A stretch of DNA of 64,000 bases from CAYMZZ01 sp046297935. GTDB lineage: Bacteria > Bacteroidota > Bacteroidia > Chitinophagales > Chitinophagaceae. Positions 1-7,315 of the stretch are shown one piece after another (within the stretch, counting starts at the first letter, position 1; each line of letters opens with the position of its first letter). The notes under the pieces are model-generated. The model saw only the letters and a list, made by a program, of their open reading frames with translations, was not told the DNA's origin and did not search any database. The stretch spans positions 248,001-312,000 of the forward strand of contig JBKBHA010000002.1 of NCBI GenBank assembly GCA_046297935.1, given 5' to 3'. The translations under genes and the position numbers were made by a program.

Positions 1-160
1 TGACGGCTTCCACCAGTTTTTCAATTTGTGGAATTGCTTTTTGAACTGCACCTGGTACTACCTGGTCTTCTTTATTGATATTAGTCAGCAGTTCGGCAAC
101 GCTCATTTTTTCCAAATGATGGTACTGACTGCTTTGCTCGGTAATCTTTTGAAATGCCAT
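1..160 (-). CDS. murQ: N-acetylmuramic acid 6-phosphate etherase, N-terminal part (cut by window edge)
   Basis: Only the first 53 codons are present; the rest lies beyond position 1. The start ATG is at 160 and reads MAFQKITEQSSQYHHLEKMS, followed by a VAELLTNINKED segment and PGAVQKAIPQIEKLVEAV. This matches the conserved N-terminus of MurQ etherases (TEQ...LEKMS...LL..IN.ED..V..AV..A.PQI). MurQ cleaves the lactyl ether of MurNAc-6-phosphate to give GlcNAc-6-phosphate in cytoplasmic peptidoglycan recycling. The gene starts 11 bp after the stop of an amino-sugar kinase on the same strand, so the two probably form one operon. The SIS domain and catalytic residues cannot be seen here. Confidence 0.88.
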   Translation of the reverse strand, partial: MAFQKITEQSSQYHHLEKMSVAELLTNINKEDQVVPGAVQKAIPQIEKLVEAV

Positions 161-171
161 ACAAACGCTCT

Positions 172-1014
172 TTAGCTGTGGTACTCAATTAATCCACTCA
201 TTGGTTTCTTCAATACAGTACCCAATTGAAATTCGTAACTCTCGCAAAGATGCTTCACCACATCACGGAATCCAAATGCCACGCCTCCCACAAAGTTCAC
301 CGGAAGCTTCCATATTTCCCGGTATTTACATAAATGGTAAAAGAAAAAATCGTTCAGACCGTCTTCGATAATGTTTTCGATCATATAATGACCGCGGTTA
401 TCGGCCAGAAACCTTGCAAAACTTGCGAGGTATCGGTTGGGTAGAGGTTTTTTGTAAACGTTTTCCAGAATTTCGGTAGCACTGGTCATATAGGTCAGGT
501 CAAAACGCCCCCGCAATTCTTCGTCAAAGGTTTCGTAGAGGTAGTATTGTATTACTTTTTTGCCCAGGTAGGCACCGCTGCCTTCATCGCCCAGTACATA
601 GCCGAGGCCGGGACTATTACGTACAATCTTTTTTCCGTTGTAGTAGCAGGAGTTGGACCCCGTGCCCAATATACAGGCAATTCCCGGCTCTCTGCCACAT
701 AATCCTCTTGCTGCTGCCAGTAGATCGTGATTAACCTCAATTTTTGAATGAGGGAGATTGCTACGGATTGCTTTGGCCACCATTTTTGCATTGGCGGGGT
801 TAGCGCAGCCTGTACCATAATAGTATACTTCGTCTACCCGGGTTTGACGCAGTTTCGGTATCAGCTCTTTTTTCAGCAGTTCACTAATCTGTTCAGTGTT
901 CAGAAAATAGGGCGAAATGCCCTGGGTGGTAAAGGTCCGGGCCTTCCCTTCGCCCAAAACCGTCCATTCAGCCTTTGTTGCTCCGCTGTCTGCAATCAAT
1001 TTAATTGTAGCCAT
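172..1014 (-). CDS. BadF/BadG/BcrA/BcrD-family amino-sugar kinase (GlcNAc or MurNAc kinase type)
   Basis: A 280-residue ASKHA-fold kinase. The start used is ATG at 1014 (MATIKLIADSGATKAEW); an in-frame TTG two codons upstream is less likely. Phosphate-binding motif 1 is IADSGATKAEW near residues 6-16, and the second nucleotide-binding loop is CILGTGSNSCYY near 113-124. GDEGSGAYLGKK near 143-154 is typical of the GlcNAc-kinase branch. The product should phosphorylate N-acetylglucosamine or N-acetylmuramic acid in the cytoplasm. It lies immediately upstream of murQ in the same orientation, which resembles the MurK–MurQ pairing used for MurNAc salvage. Substrate choice is inferred from context. 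The length is normal and no key residue seems missing. Confidence 0.87.
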   Translation of the reverse strand: MATIKLIADSGATKAEWTVLGEGKARTFTTQGISPYFLNTEQISELLKKELIPKLRQTRVDEVYYYGTGCANPANAKMVAKAIRSNLPHSKIEVNHDLLAAARGLCGREPGIACILGTGSNSCYYNGKKIVRNSPGLGYVLGDEGSGAYLGKKVIQYYLYETFDEELRGRFDLTYMTSATEILENVYKKPLPNRYLASFARFLADNRGHYMIENIIEDGLNDFFFYHLCKYREIWKLPVNFVGGVAFGFRDVVKHLCESYEFQLGTVLKKPMSGLIEYHS

Positions 1015-1140
1015 ACCCAATTTGGTTGCCTGGTTGATTACCGTTCATCTAAAATCCACATTTTCAAACGCTCCTGCAGGCCAGGAAAAACGGAAACTAT
1101 GAACTTTTATCTATTTTGCGTCAAATTTGCGTAAAGATAG

Positions 1141-2727
1141 ATGATGGGACATAAAAAACTACAGGTTTGGTTACCTCTGTTATTTTCGTTGGTGCTGATT
1201 TTCGGAATGTTTCTGGGATACAAGCTTGCAGGAGGCAAGGGTTTGTTGAAGACCAGCCGGCAAAATACCCTCGATAAAGTACTGGAACTGGTTCGGTTGA
1301 AATATGTGGACAAGGTGAATACCGATTCACTGCAGTCGAATGCCATCCAGGACATCATGGCTCACCTGGACCCGCATTCCGTTTATTTTCCTCCGGTGGA
1401 ATTGAAAGAAGCCAATGAAGATCTGGCAGGTAATTTTGATGGAATTGGCGTTGAGTTCAATATTTTCCGCGACACGGTTCATATTATGTATGTAGTGCCG
1501 GAAGGTCCGAGCGATAAAGCCGGTTTGAAGATCGGCGATCGTATACTGGCCGTGAATGATTCCACACTAACCCGACATGGGATTAACTCAGACCAGATCA
1601 AACAGTTCATGCGCGGTGAGCGCGGTTCGCTCGCCAGCCTTGACATTTTGCGCGATGGCAGGCAGATTAAAGTGGACGTAGCACGTGGTTCCATTCCCGT
1701 TTCGTCGATCGATGCGTCGTATATGATGAACGACAGCATAGGTTATATCAAACTGAATAAATTTACCCAGAACAGTTACGAAGAATTTATGCAGGCCCTC
1801 GAAGGCTTGAAAAAGCAGGGACTCAAGCGTTTAATCTATGACCTCAGAGGTAATGGCGGTGGCTTCATGAACGAGGCCTTTGATATGGCCGATGAGTTTT
1901 TGAAAGACGACCGACTGGTGGTTTACACTGAAGGTGCCAACAGTCCGAAAGAGGAATATTTCTGCAAACGTCCGGGCTTGTTTGAAGATGGCAAGCTGGT
2001 GATTTTGATTGATGAACTCTCGGCAAGTGCAAGCGAAGTGCTGGCCGGTGCCCTGCAAGACTGGGATCGCGCAATCATTGTCGGCCGAAGAAGTTTTGGA
2101 AAAGGGCTGGTTCAATTACAATACCCATTGGGCGATGGTTCGGCCATTCGTTTAACAACCGCTCGCTACTATACTCCTCTCGGCAGAAGCATTCAACGGC
2201 CGTACGACAAAGGCAAGAAAGTATATATGGATGAGTTGTGGGAGCGCTACAACAATGGTGAAGTATTATATGAAGACTCCAACAAGGTTAGCAATGGTAA
2301 AATTTATGTGACACCAGGTGGCGACACCCTGTATGGGGCGGGCGGCATTATGCCCGACGTGTTTGTGCCCATTGATACGAGCAGCTACCCTGCTGCCATC
2401 AACCGATTATTTTTACAGGGTGCCGTCAATAATTTTGTGTATCGTTATTATCTGCAACATCGTGGCCGTATCGATCAAATTGAGAGTCTGAGTCAGTTTG
2501 ACAAGGCCTTTTCCGGAGACAATGGAATGTGGAATGAGTTTGCCACTTATTTGCGTAATGACTCCATACCCGTAGTTGCTGTGAGCGAATCTACCAGGCT
2601 ATCGCTACAGCGCAGGATGGCCGGTTACCTGGCTCGTTTTCGTTGGCGCAACACGGGTTATTTTAAATTATACAATCAGGAAGATCCGATGGTGTTGGAG
2701 GCGTTGAGGATAGTGCGGGAGAGGTGA
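1141..2727 (+). CDS. S41 family C-terminal processing peptidase with PDZ domain
   Basis: A 528-residue periplasmic or membrane-anchored protease. Residues 8-30 form a single hydrophobic anchor or signal. A CTP helical region follows (VLELVRLKYVDKVNTDSL...DPHSVYFPP). A PDZ domain lies at about 95-185 (GIGVEFNIF, GPSDKAGLKIGDRI). The S41 core includes DLRGNGGG near 237 and the active-site segment DELSASASEVLAGALQDW near 291-308. The catalytic lysine is in RRSFGKGLVQ shortly after. Such CtpA/Prc enzymes trim C-termini of envelope proteins. ATG codons at 1141 and 1144 are both possible. The TGA stop lies inside the first unit of a heptamer repeat tract. A strong shared terminator lies about 100 bp downstream. 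Confidence 0.95.
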   Translation: MMGHKKLQVWLPLLFSLVLIFGMFLGYKLAGGKGLLKTSRQNTLDKVLELVRLKYVDKVNTDSLQSNAIQDIMAHLDPHSVYFPPVELKEANEDLAGNFDGIGVEFNIFRDTVHIMYVVPEGPSDKAGLKIGDRILAVNDSTLTRHGINSDQIKQFMRGERGSLASLDILRDGRQIKVDVARGSIPVSSIDASYMMNDSIGYIKLNKFTQNSYEEFMQALEGLKKQGLKRLIYDLRGNGGGFMNEAFDMADEFLKDDRLVVYTEGANSPKEEYFCKRPGLFEDGKLVILIDELSASASEVLAGALQDWDRAIIVGRRSFGKGLVQLQYPLGDGSAIRLTTARYYTPLGRSIQRPYDKGKKVYMDELWERYNNGEVLYEDSNKVSNGKIYVTPGGDTLYGAGGIMPDVFVPIDTSSYPAAINRLFLQGAVNNFVYRYYLQHRGRIDQIESLSQFDKAFSGDNGMWNEFATYLRNDSIPVVAVSESTRLSLQRRMAGYLARFRWRNTGYFKLYNQEDPMVLEALRIVRER

Positions 2728-2780
2728 AAGGTGAAAGGTGAAAGGTGAAAGGTGAGTGGGGAGTGGAGAATGGAGAGTGA
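2722..2780 (+). repeat. Heptamer tandem repeat tract (AGGTGAA then TGGAGAG type)
   Basis: Perfect AGGTGAA units occupy 2722-2728, 2729-2735, 2736-2742 and 2743-2749. The series continues in register as AGGTGAG, TGGGGAG, TGGAGAA and TGGAGAG to 2777. The S41 gene stop codon (2725-2727) lies inside unit 1. The purine-rich strand is the sense strand of the upstream gene, and the tract would be part of its 3' untranslated region. Confidence 0.95.
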
Positions 2781-2787
2781 TTCGTAG

Positions 2788-2807
2788 CCCCAACGCATGC
2801 GTTGGGG
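2788..2807. repeat. Perfect 20-bp palindrome
   Basis: CCCCAACGCATGCGTTGGGG is a perfect 10+10 inverted repeat with no loop. It lies between a heptamer tract and the terminator in a convergent intergenic region. It could be a dispersed palindromic repeat or part of the 3' RNA structure; no second copy was noticed in this window. Confidence 0.8.
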
Positions 2808-2828
2808 AGGGCGAAAATAAATGAGATC

Positions 2829-2860
2829 AAAAAGGCCGGTGCGGATGCGCCGGCCTTTTT
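2829..2860. terminator. Bidirectional intrinsic terminator
   Basis: AAAAAGGCCGGTGC pairs with GCGCCGGCCTTTTT around a GGAT loop (14 pairs, one G·T). The A and T runs at either end allow it to work on both strands. It serves the S41 protease gene (+) and the convergent membrane-protein gene (-). Confidence 0.93.
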
Positions 2861-2867
2861 GATGTTC

Positions 2868-3248
2868 TTAGGATTTGCGATAGGAGTTGTTTTCGTCCCA
2901 CCATTTCTTTTCTATCCGGTAGCTGCCGAACAATCCGAGGCCGCCGCCAATGGCTATTAGTGCGAAGTAGACAAAGGGAATTCTGTCGCCGGCACTTGTA
3001 TGATGTAAATTATTAAGCACCACCGTGTCGATCAGGAAAGCGGTGAGCAATCCAATGCCAGCGCCGATCAGGAGCAGGGCCCATTTCAGGTTTTTGAACG
3101 GTGCGGGCCGGTCGCCGAATTCTTTCGGGTTCATTCCTTTCTCGATCATTGCCAGGTTCTGCCGGGTTCTCAGGTAATACACCCCAAATACCATGGCAAA
3201 CCCGCCTGCAAACATGGTTATTGGTACTAAAGCTTCTGCGCCGTTCAT
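2868..3248 (-). CDS. DUF6249-like small membrane protein
   Basis: A 126-residue protein with three hydrophobic segments: about 6-25 (VPITMFAGGFAMVFGVYYL), 56-75 (ALLLIGAGIGLLTAFLI) and 92-110 (VYFALIAIGGGLGLFGSY). Between the first two is a cytoplasmic-looking stretch, MIEKGMNPKEFGDR, typical of the DUF6249 family found in Bacteroidota. The biochemical role is unknown. It is on the same strand as, and 101 bp downstream of, an anti-sigma factor gene, so it may belong to the sigma/anti-sigma transcription unit. It ends just before the bidirectional terminator. The family name is from sequence character only. Confidence 0.75.
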   Translation of the reverse strand: MNGAEALVPITMFAGGFAMVFGVYYLRTRQNLAMIEKGMNPKEFGDRPAPFKNLKWALLLIGAGIGLLTAFLIDTVVLNNLHHTSAGDRIPFVYFALIAIGGGLGLFGSYRIEKKWWDENNSYRKS

Positions 3249-3349
3249 ATCTGTTGTTTTGTTCCGCCAAGCGGAGGTTAATTGAATTGTGTTGTTTGTT
3301 TATATGACTACAGGTTTTTCAGGCCGGTTACTGATCTTTCAACTTTTTT

Positions 3350-3865
3350 TTAAAAATCTGCCGATCCCTGCCATCTTTTTCGCCTGCTCGACAGGAACTG
3401 ATCAAACAGCCAAAGGCCCAGCACGATATTGAGCAGCATAAAGGCATTCAGATAATCGTTGTTAAAGAAAACACTGTAATCAATATTGGTGATATCCACC
3501 GGTAATTTTTCACTGCCCGATGCTGAAAAATCCAATTGCCCGAAACCATAGATCAGGAAACCTGCTATCATGGTCAGGAAGAAGATGGTCAGCCCGCGTA
3601 TGATATTCTTATTGATATAGCTGTTTGCTGCCGGTGAAATTTGAGTTCGGGCAATCTCGTCCATCACATTTTTGGTAAAACGCATGGATGGTTCTTCCAG
3701 TTCCGATTGCTTCAGCCATTGCTGAACTTCCAGCAAATCCTGGTATTGTGCACGCCAGGCCGCATCTTCGGCAATGAGTTGTCCGATACGCGTATGCTCG
3801 TCGGCCGTCAGCCGTCCATCAATATAGTCCCATAAACTCTCTTCGCGTTCTGCTGCTGTAGACAT
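3350..3865 (-). CDS. Putative anti-sigma factor, single-pass membrane protein
   Basis: The start chosen is ATG at 3865 (MSTAAEREESLWDYIDGRLT), giving 171 residues. The open frame runs 24 codons further upstream without family-like sequence. The N-terminal ~75 residues resemble a cytoplasmic anti-sigma domain (LWDYIDGRLTADEHTRIGQL, then AWRAQYQDL). Two hydrophobic segments follow at about 90-110 (LTIFFLTMIAGFLIYGFG) and 138-156 (AFMLLNIVLGLWLFDQFL). It lies downstream of an ECF sigma factor gene on the same strand and would hold that sigma factor at the membrane. The two genes are separated by about 460 bp of repeats. The assignment rests mostly on N-terminal pattern and context. Confidence 0.7.
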   Translation of the reverse strand: MSTAAEREESLWDYIDGRLTADEHTRIGQLIAEDAAWRAQYQDLLEVQQWLKQSELEEPSMRFTKNVMDEIARTQISPAANSYINKNIIRGLTIFFLTMIAGFLIYGFGQLDFSASGSEKLPVDITNIDYSVFFNNDYLNAFMLLNIVLGLWLFDQFLSSRRKRWQGSADF

Positions 3866-3930
3866 ATATGAACTGTTTAATAATGAAAAAACTATTTTAA
3901 AAATTTGCACTATAATATTCAGTATCCTTC

Positions 3931-4320
3931 CTCTCAACTTTCACCCCTCACCTTTCACGTTTCACGTCCCATCCACCTCTCACCTTTCACCCCTCACCTT
4001 TCACGTTTCACGTCCCATCCACCTCTCACCTTTCACCCCCCACACCAGTTCTGTTCCCGCAGATTTCGCAGATTTGAACGCAGATTACACAGATTATCGT
4101 TTTCCGTTTCACCTTTCACGTTTCACGTTTCATCCGCCTCTCACCTTTCACCTCTCACCCCTCACGTTTCACCTTTCACCTTTCACGTTTCATCCGCCTC
4201 TCACCTTTCACCTCTCACCTCTCACGTTTCACCTTTCACGTTTCACGTTTCATCCGCCTCTCACCTTTCACCTTTCACCTCTCACCTTTCACCTCTCACC
4301 TTTCACCTTTCACCTCCCCC
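3931..4320 (-). repeat. Heptamer repeat array with 46-bp and 60-bp higher-order repeats
   Basis: On the - strand the basic unit is GGTGAAA/GGTGAGA. Part A (3931-4046) holds a 46-bp unit in two direct copies (3944-3989, 3990-4035). Part C (4105-4320) holds a 60-bp unit three times (starting 4131, 4191, 4251); the first two copies differ at about two positions. Between them at 4058-4095 are four CGCAGATT/CACAGATT units. Long frames stay open through it only because of the repeat; they are not genes. The array separates the sigma gene from its putative anti-sigma gene. Confidence 0.95.
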
Positions 4321-4323
4321 CAT

Positions 4324-4911
4324 TCACCCCGACACCGCATCCCGCAGCTCCCGACTAAAATGTTTTTCCAGCTTTTCCTTCAGCCTTCCTCTGGCACGGT
4401 GCAGACGCACTTTTGCGGTATTTGCTTCCACCCCCAGAATGCGAGCGATTTCGTCGAGACTTTGTTCTGCCTGGTAAAAAAGGGTGATCACTTCTGCATC
4501 GTCTTCTCCCAGCATGGCAATGGCTGCTGCCAGCATCTTGCTTTTCGATTTCGCTTCATATTGATTGGCCGGCATACTGCTTTCCTGTCTGTCGGCAAGT
4601 TCAAATACCTTGTCGTTGTCGAGCGAATGTGTTTCGAGCCGTTTTTTCCTCAAAAAGCTGAGACTTGTATTGTTGACAATGGTATACAGCCAGGTACTGA
4701 AGCGGGCCGTACCTTTAAAATCGGAAAGCGAACGATAGGCTTTCACAAAAACATCCTGGGCAACTTCCTCCGCATCTTCTCTGGTTTTTACGATCCGCAA
4801 CGCCAGCGTGAATACATAGTTCTGATAACGCTCCACCAGGCCGGCATAGGCCTGCTGGTTTCCACCCAGCACCTGCTGAATGAGCTCGTTATCCTGGTAT
4901 TCGGTTGGCAT
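4324..4911 (-). CDS. ECF-type RNA polymerase sigma factor
   Basis: The start used is ATG at 4911 (MPTEYQDNELIQQVLGGNQQ), giving 195 residues; the open frame extends 16 codons upstream with no family similarity. Region 2 is seen at about 25-90 (YAGLVERYQNYVFTLALRI, then EDAEEVAQDVFVKAYRSL and FSTWLYTIVNNTSLSFLRK). Region 4 lies at about 130-185 (LFYQAEQSLDEIARILGVE, NTAKVRLHRARGRLKEKL). The product directs core RNA polymerase to a stress or envelope regulon. The TGA stop is followed at once by the GGTGAAA-type repeat array, and the putative anti-sigma gene lies beyond that on the same strand. The regulon cannot be read from this window. Confidence 0.93.
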   Translation of the reverse strand: MPTEYQDNELIQQVLGGNQQAYAGLVERYQNYVFTLALRIVKTREDAEEVAQDVFVKAYRSLSDFKGTARFSTWLYTIVNNTSLSFLRKKRLETHSLDNDKVFELADRQESSMPANQYEAKSKSKMLAAAIAMLGEDDAEVITLFYQAEQSLDEIARILGVEANTAKVRLHRARGRLKEKLEKHFSRELRDAVSG

Positions 4912-5215
4912 GTGTTGAAACTTTGACGCCAGATTAAGTCGGTAGGTTACAGCCAGCAAATTTTAACTCCACCAATACAATCCGTTTTTAAATTTTAATT
5001 GTAAGTAAACTGCCTAAATTACTAATTATCAGTATTTAATTTTTTGTCTTTTGTTTGAGTAGGCTTTTCCCAGATTCAAATTCTCTTTCTTCTTTTTAAT
5101 ATGAATTAAACTTCGTTACTCAATAAAAATCAATTGACTCTGGTAATTCAAGTTAGTTCTCATAAGATAATTCGAAACTTGCAATACTTCGCTCTTTCGC
5201 GTAGTCCTCCACGCG

Positions 5216-5355
5216 CCCACTCTCAACTCCCCTCTTCCCACTATCCGCTTTCCCCTCCCTACTCCCCACTTCCCAATATCCGCTTCCCCTCCCTACTCCC
5301 CACTCTCCACTCTCCACTCTCCACTCCCCACTTTCCCCTCCCCATAATCCCCTAC
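5216..5355 (-). repeat. CT-rich heptamer tract (CTCCACT / AGTGGAG type)
   Basis: The tract includes consecutive heptamers CTCCACT near 5303-5330. A longer unit beginning TATCCGCTT occurs at 5242 and 5277, exactly 35 bp (five heptamers) apart. The purine-rich strand is the - strand. The tract ends directly at the predicted cbs promoter. Confidence 0.9.
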
Positions 5356-5360
5356 TTTTG
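5353..5360 (+). promoter_or_regulatory. Predicted -7 box for cystathionine beta-synthase gene
   Basis: TACTTTTG fits the Bacteroidota consensus TAnnTTTG exactly and lies 27 bp before the ATG at 5387. A weak -33-like TTTC lies about 18 bp upstream, inside the heptamer tract. Confidence 0.55.
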
Positions 5361-5386
5361 CTCATTCAAACAACTGTAAGCATCAA

Positions 5387-6745
5387 ATGGAAGTTAAGAA
5401 TAATATCCTCGAAACTATTGGAAATACGCCCCTGATTCGTTTGAACAAAGTTGCAAAAGATTTTCCGTGTACTGTACTGGCAAAGGTGGACTATTTCAAT
5501 CCCGGCAATTCGATCAAAGATCGCATGGCGCTGAAAATGGTTGAAGTAGCTGAAAGGGAAGGAAAATTGAAGCCGGGCGGGACGATAATTGAATGTACCA
5601 GTGGAAATACGGGAATGGGTCTGGCATTGGCCGCTGTGGTGAAGGGATATAAATGCATTTTCGTTACAACCGACAAACAATCGAAGGAAAAAGCAGACAT
5701 TTTGAAAGCGGTGGGCGCCGAAGTGATAGTCTGCCCCACGAATGTGATGCCGGAGGACCCGCGCAGCTACTATAGTGTTGCAAAGCGCCTGGCTCAGGAA
5801 ATTCCCAATTCTTATCACATGAATCAGTATGATAACCTGGCCAACCGTCTGGCCCATTATGAAACTACGGGCCCGGAAATCTGGCGACAGACGGATGGCA
5901 AGATCACACACCTGGTCTGCACGGCAGGTACCGGAGGAACTATTACCGGCACAGCGCAGTATCTGAAGGAAATGAACCCTGATATTCAGATTTGGGCGAT
6001 TGATGTGTACGGTTCACTGCTGACAAAGTATTTCCGAACTGGCGAGGTGGATATGAACGAAGTCCATCCTTATATCAGTGAGGGCTTTGGAGAGGATTTT
6101 GTGCCAGCCAATTACGACATGAGTGTTATTGACCATTTTGAGCAGGTGACAGATAAAGATGGAGCGGTGATGGCCCGCAAACTGGCCCGCGAAGAAGGAT
6201 TGTTTTGCGGATACAGTGCAGGTAGTTGCTTTCAGGGCTTGCTTCAGCTTAAGAGCCGATTGAAAAAAGATGATTTGGTAGTTTGTATTTTCCACGATCA
6301 TGGCAGCCGGTACGTTGGCAAGATTTATAACGACCAATGGATGCTGGAACGTGGATTTATGGAAATGCGCAGCTTTAAAGATGTAGTAAGTGCCCGTGGA
6401 GCAAAAAGATTGATCACAGTGGAGCCGAATCAGTCGGTGGCCGAGGCAGTTGAGCTGATGAAGAAATACGATATCGAACAAATTCCCGTTATGAATGATA
6501 GCGGTCCGGTTGGGACTATCAGCGAGAGCGGGCTTTTTCAGAAGCTGTTTGATAATCCAGATATCAAGCAGGCTAAGGTGGAACAGGTAATGGAAGCCGC
6601 ATTGCCGGTCGTTCCCTTCGATACACCCGTCGAGAAACTAAGCCGATTGATCAATCGCGACAACGGAGCAGTGCTATCACGCGACGAGGCAGGCAACCAC
6701 CACATCATTACCAAATACGACATTCTGCAGGCACTGGGCAAATAG
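5387..6745 (+). CDS. cbs: Cystathionine beta-synthase (PLP enzyme with C-terminal CBS domain pair)
   Basis: A 452-residue cytoplasmic PLP fold-type II enzyme. The cofactor lysine is Lys44 in NPGNSIKDRMA. The substrate loop TSGNTGMG lies near 70-77, and the phosphate-binding GTGGTITG near 186-193. SAGSCFQGLL near 280 and the catalytic core ending about 325 follow the CBS/cysteine-synthase pattern. A pair of CBS regulatory motifs fills about 335-450 (VEPNQSVAEAVELMKKYDIE; VVPFDTPVEKLSRLINRDNG). It should condense serine and homocysteine to cystathionine, or make cysteine or H2S by side reactions. Full length, start ATG at 5387. It stands alone between two non-coding stretches. A cysteine-synthase role is the main alternative. 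Confidence 0.9.
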   Translation: MEVKNNILETIGNTPLIRLNKVAKDFPCTVLAKVDYFNPGNSIKDRMALKMVEVAEREGKLKPGGTIIECTSGNTGMGLALAAVVKGYKCIFVTTDKQSKEKADILKAVGAEVIVCPTNVMPEDPRSYYSVAKRLAQEIPNSYHMNQYDNLANRLAHYETTGPEIWRQTDGKITHLVCTAGTGGTITGTAQYLKEMNPDIQIWAIDVYGSLLTKYFRTGEVDMNEVHPYISEGFGEDFVPANYDMSVIDHFEQVTDKDGAVMARKLAREEGLFCGYSAGSCFQGLLQLKSRLKKDDLVVCIFHDHGSRYVGKIYNDQWMLERGFMEMRSFKDVVSARGAKRLITVEPNQSVAEAVELMKKYDIEQIPVMNDSGPVGTISESGLFQKLFDNPDIKQAKVEQVMEAALPVVPFDTPVEKLSRLINRDNGAVLSRDEAGNHHIITKYDILQALGK

Positions 6746-6920
6746 AAATCGGAATTTTCCAACCATTTTCTACGTAGAAATACCTTGTCGAAACTGCGCC
6801 AGTTTACGATGATTGCAGGAAATACTGTAGTCAAATAATAGGGCAAAACTGCTCTGTTTTGTTAATGCTTCGTCAATTATTTTTGTTCCAGAAGTTGATT
6901 GATGCACAATCAATCCATGT

Positions 6921-7130
6921 CCAATCCTTGTTAACCGAATAAACCGTCCAATAACCTATTTGAAAACCCAATCCTTAGAAAAACCGAGTAAAATCCAGTA
7001 TCAGTCAACTTCTACTTTTTAGAATGTCCGAAAAACCGTCCCGTTTAGATCCAAATCCTTAGAAGAACTACCAATCCTGAAAAACCAAGTTGTAAAATCC
7101 AAATCCAACGAAAATCCTTCATCCAATTCC
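6921..7130. repeat. Degenerate CCAATCCTTAGAAAAACC-like repeat array
   Basis: Related copies are seen at 6921-6938 (CCAATCCTTGTTAACCGA), 6968-6987 (CCAATCCTTAGAAAAACCGA), 7026-7040 (GTCCGAAAAACCGTC), 7051-7070 (CCAAATCCTTAGAAGAACTA) and 7071-7089 (CCAATCCTGAAAAACCAAG). Decayed pieces (AAATCCAAATCC) follow. Spacing is irregular, so this is neither a CRISPR array nor a strict tandem repeat. Function unknown. Confidence 0.6.
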
Positions 7131-7188
7131 TTGAAAAGCACCAAAGAGTCACCGTGTCCAAATCCATGAAAAGAATTTAGTCCGGAAC

Positions 7189-7232
7189 CCTCCTGCTAGC
7201 ACCGATTCTAGCGATGAAATGTTAGCAGGAGG
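7189..7232 (+). promoter_or_regulatory. Leader hairpin CCTCCTGCTA...TAGCAGGAGG
   Basis: The arms at 7189-7198 and 7223-7232 pair perfectly over 10 bp around 24 nt. The 3' arm contains AGGAGG, a perfect Shine-Dalgarno sequence, and the 5' arm its complement CCTCCT. No T-run follows, so it is not an intrinsic terminator. It lies 84 bp before the BtuF-like start at 7316. Confidence 0.5.
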
Positions 7233-7315
7233 CGCGGTGAACCTTCACTCTGATTGTCCGTTACCAAAAAAGTTATTAATAAATTGCAGTGGCTTCGGTC
7301 GCTGCATTTTATTTT

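Larger units (their letters stand above)
4912..5386. other. Non-coding divergent region between sigma factor and cystathionine beta-synthase
   Basis: This stretch is AT-rich from 4960 to about 5180, then holds a CT-rich heptamer tract (5216-5355) and a promoter-like -7 box. No credible gene was found. Short frames across 5134-5379 owe their length to the repeat. Confidence 0.8.
6746..7315. other. Non-coding region with degenerate repeats and a hairpin
   Basis: The 570 bp have no credible gene on either strand. They contain a 14-bp palindrome TTTCTACGTAGAAA (6767-6780), a degenerate repeat array (6921-7130) and a 10-bp-stem hairpin (7189-7232) before the BtuF-like gene. Confidence 0.75.

Noticed and set aside
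3905..4477. Open frames of 190 and 94 codons through the CACCTTT repeats
   Set aside because: The frames are open only because the heptamers lack stop codons. The predicted peptide is a low-complexity HLSPFTFH-type repeat, and part of it is antisense to the sigma factor gene.
5134..5379. Open frames across the CT-rich tract before cbs
   Set aside because: Composition comes from simple repeats. No start context or family similarity, and one frame overlaps the cbs promoter.
6921..7130. A CRISPR array
   Set aside because: Repeat copies are degenerate and spacing is irregular, with no constant-length unique spacers and no cas genes in the window.
7189..7232. A known riboswitch or intrinsic terminator
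   Set aside because: No T-run follows the stem, and I could not match cobalamin, TPP, SAM or glmS core motifs by eye.
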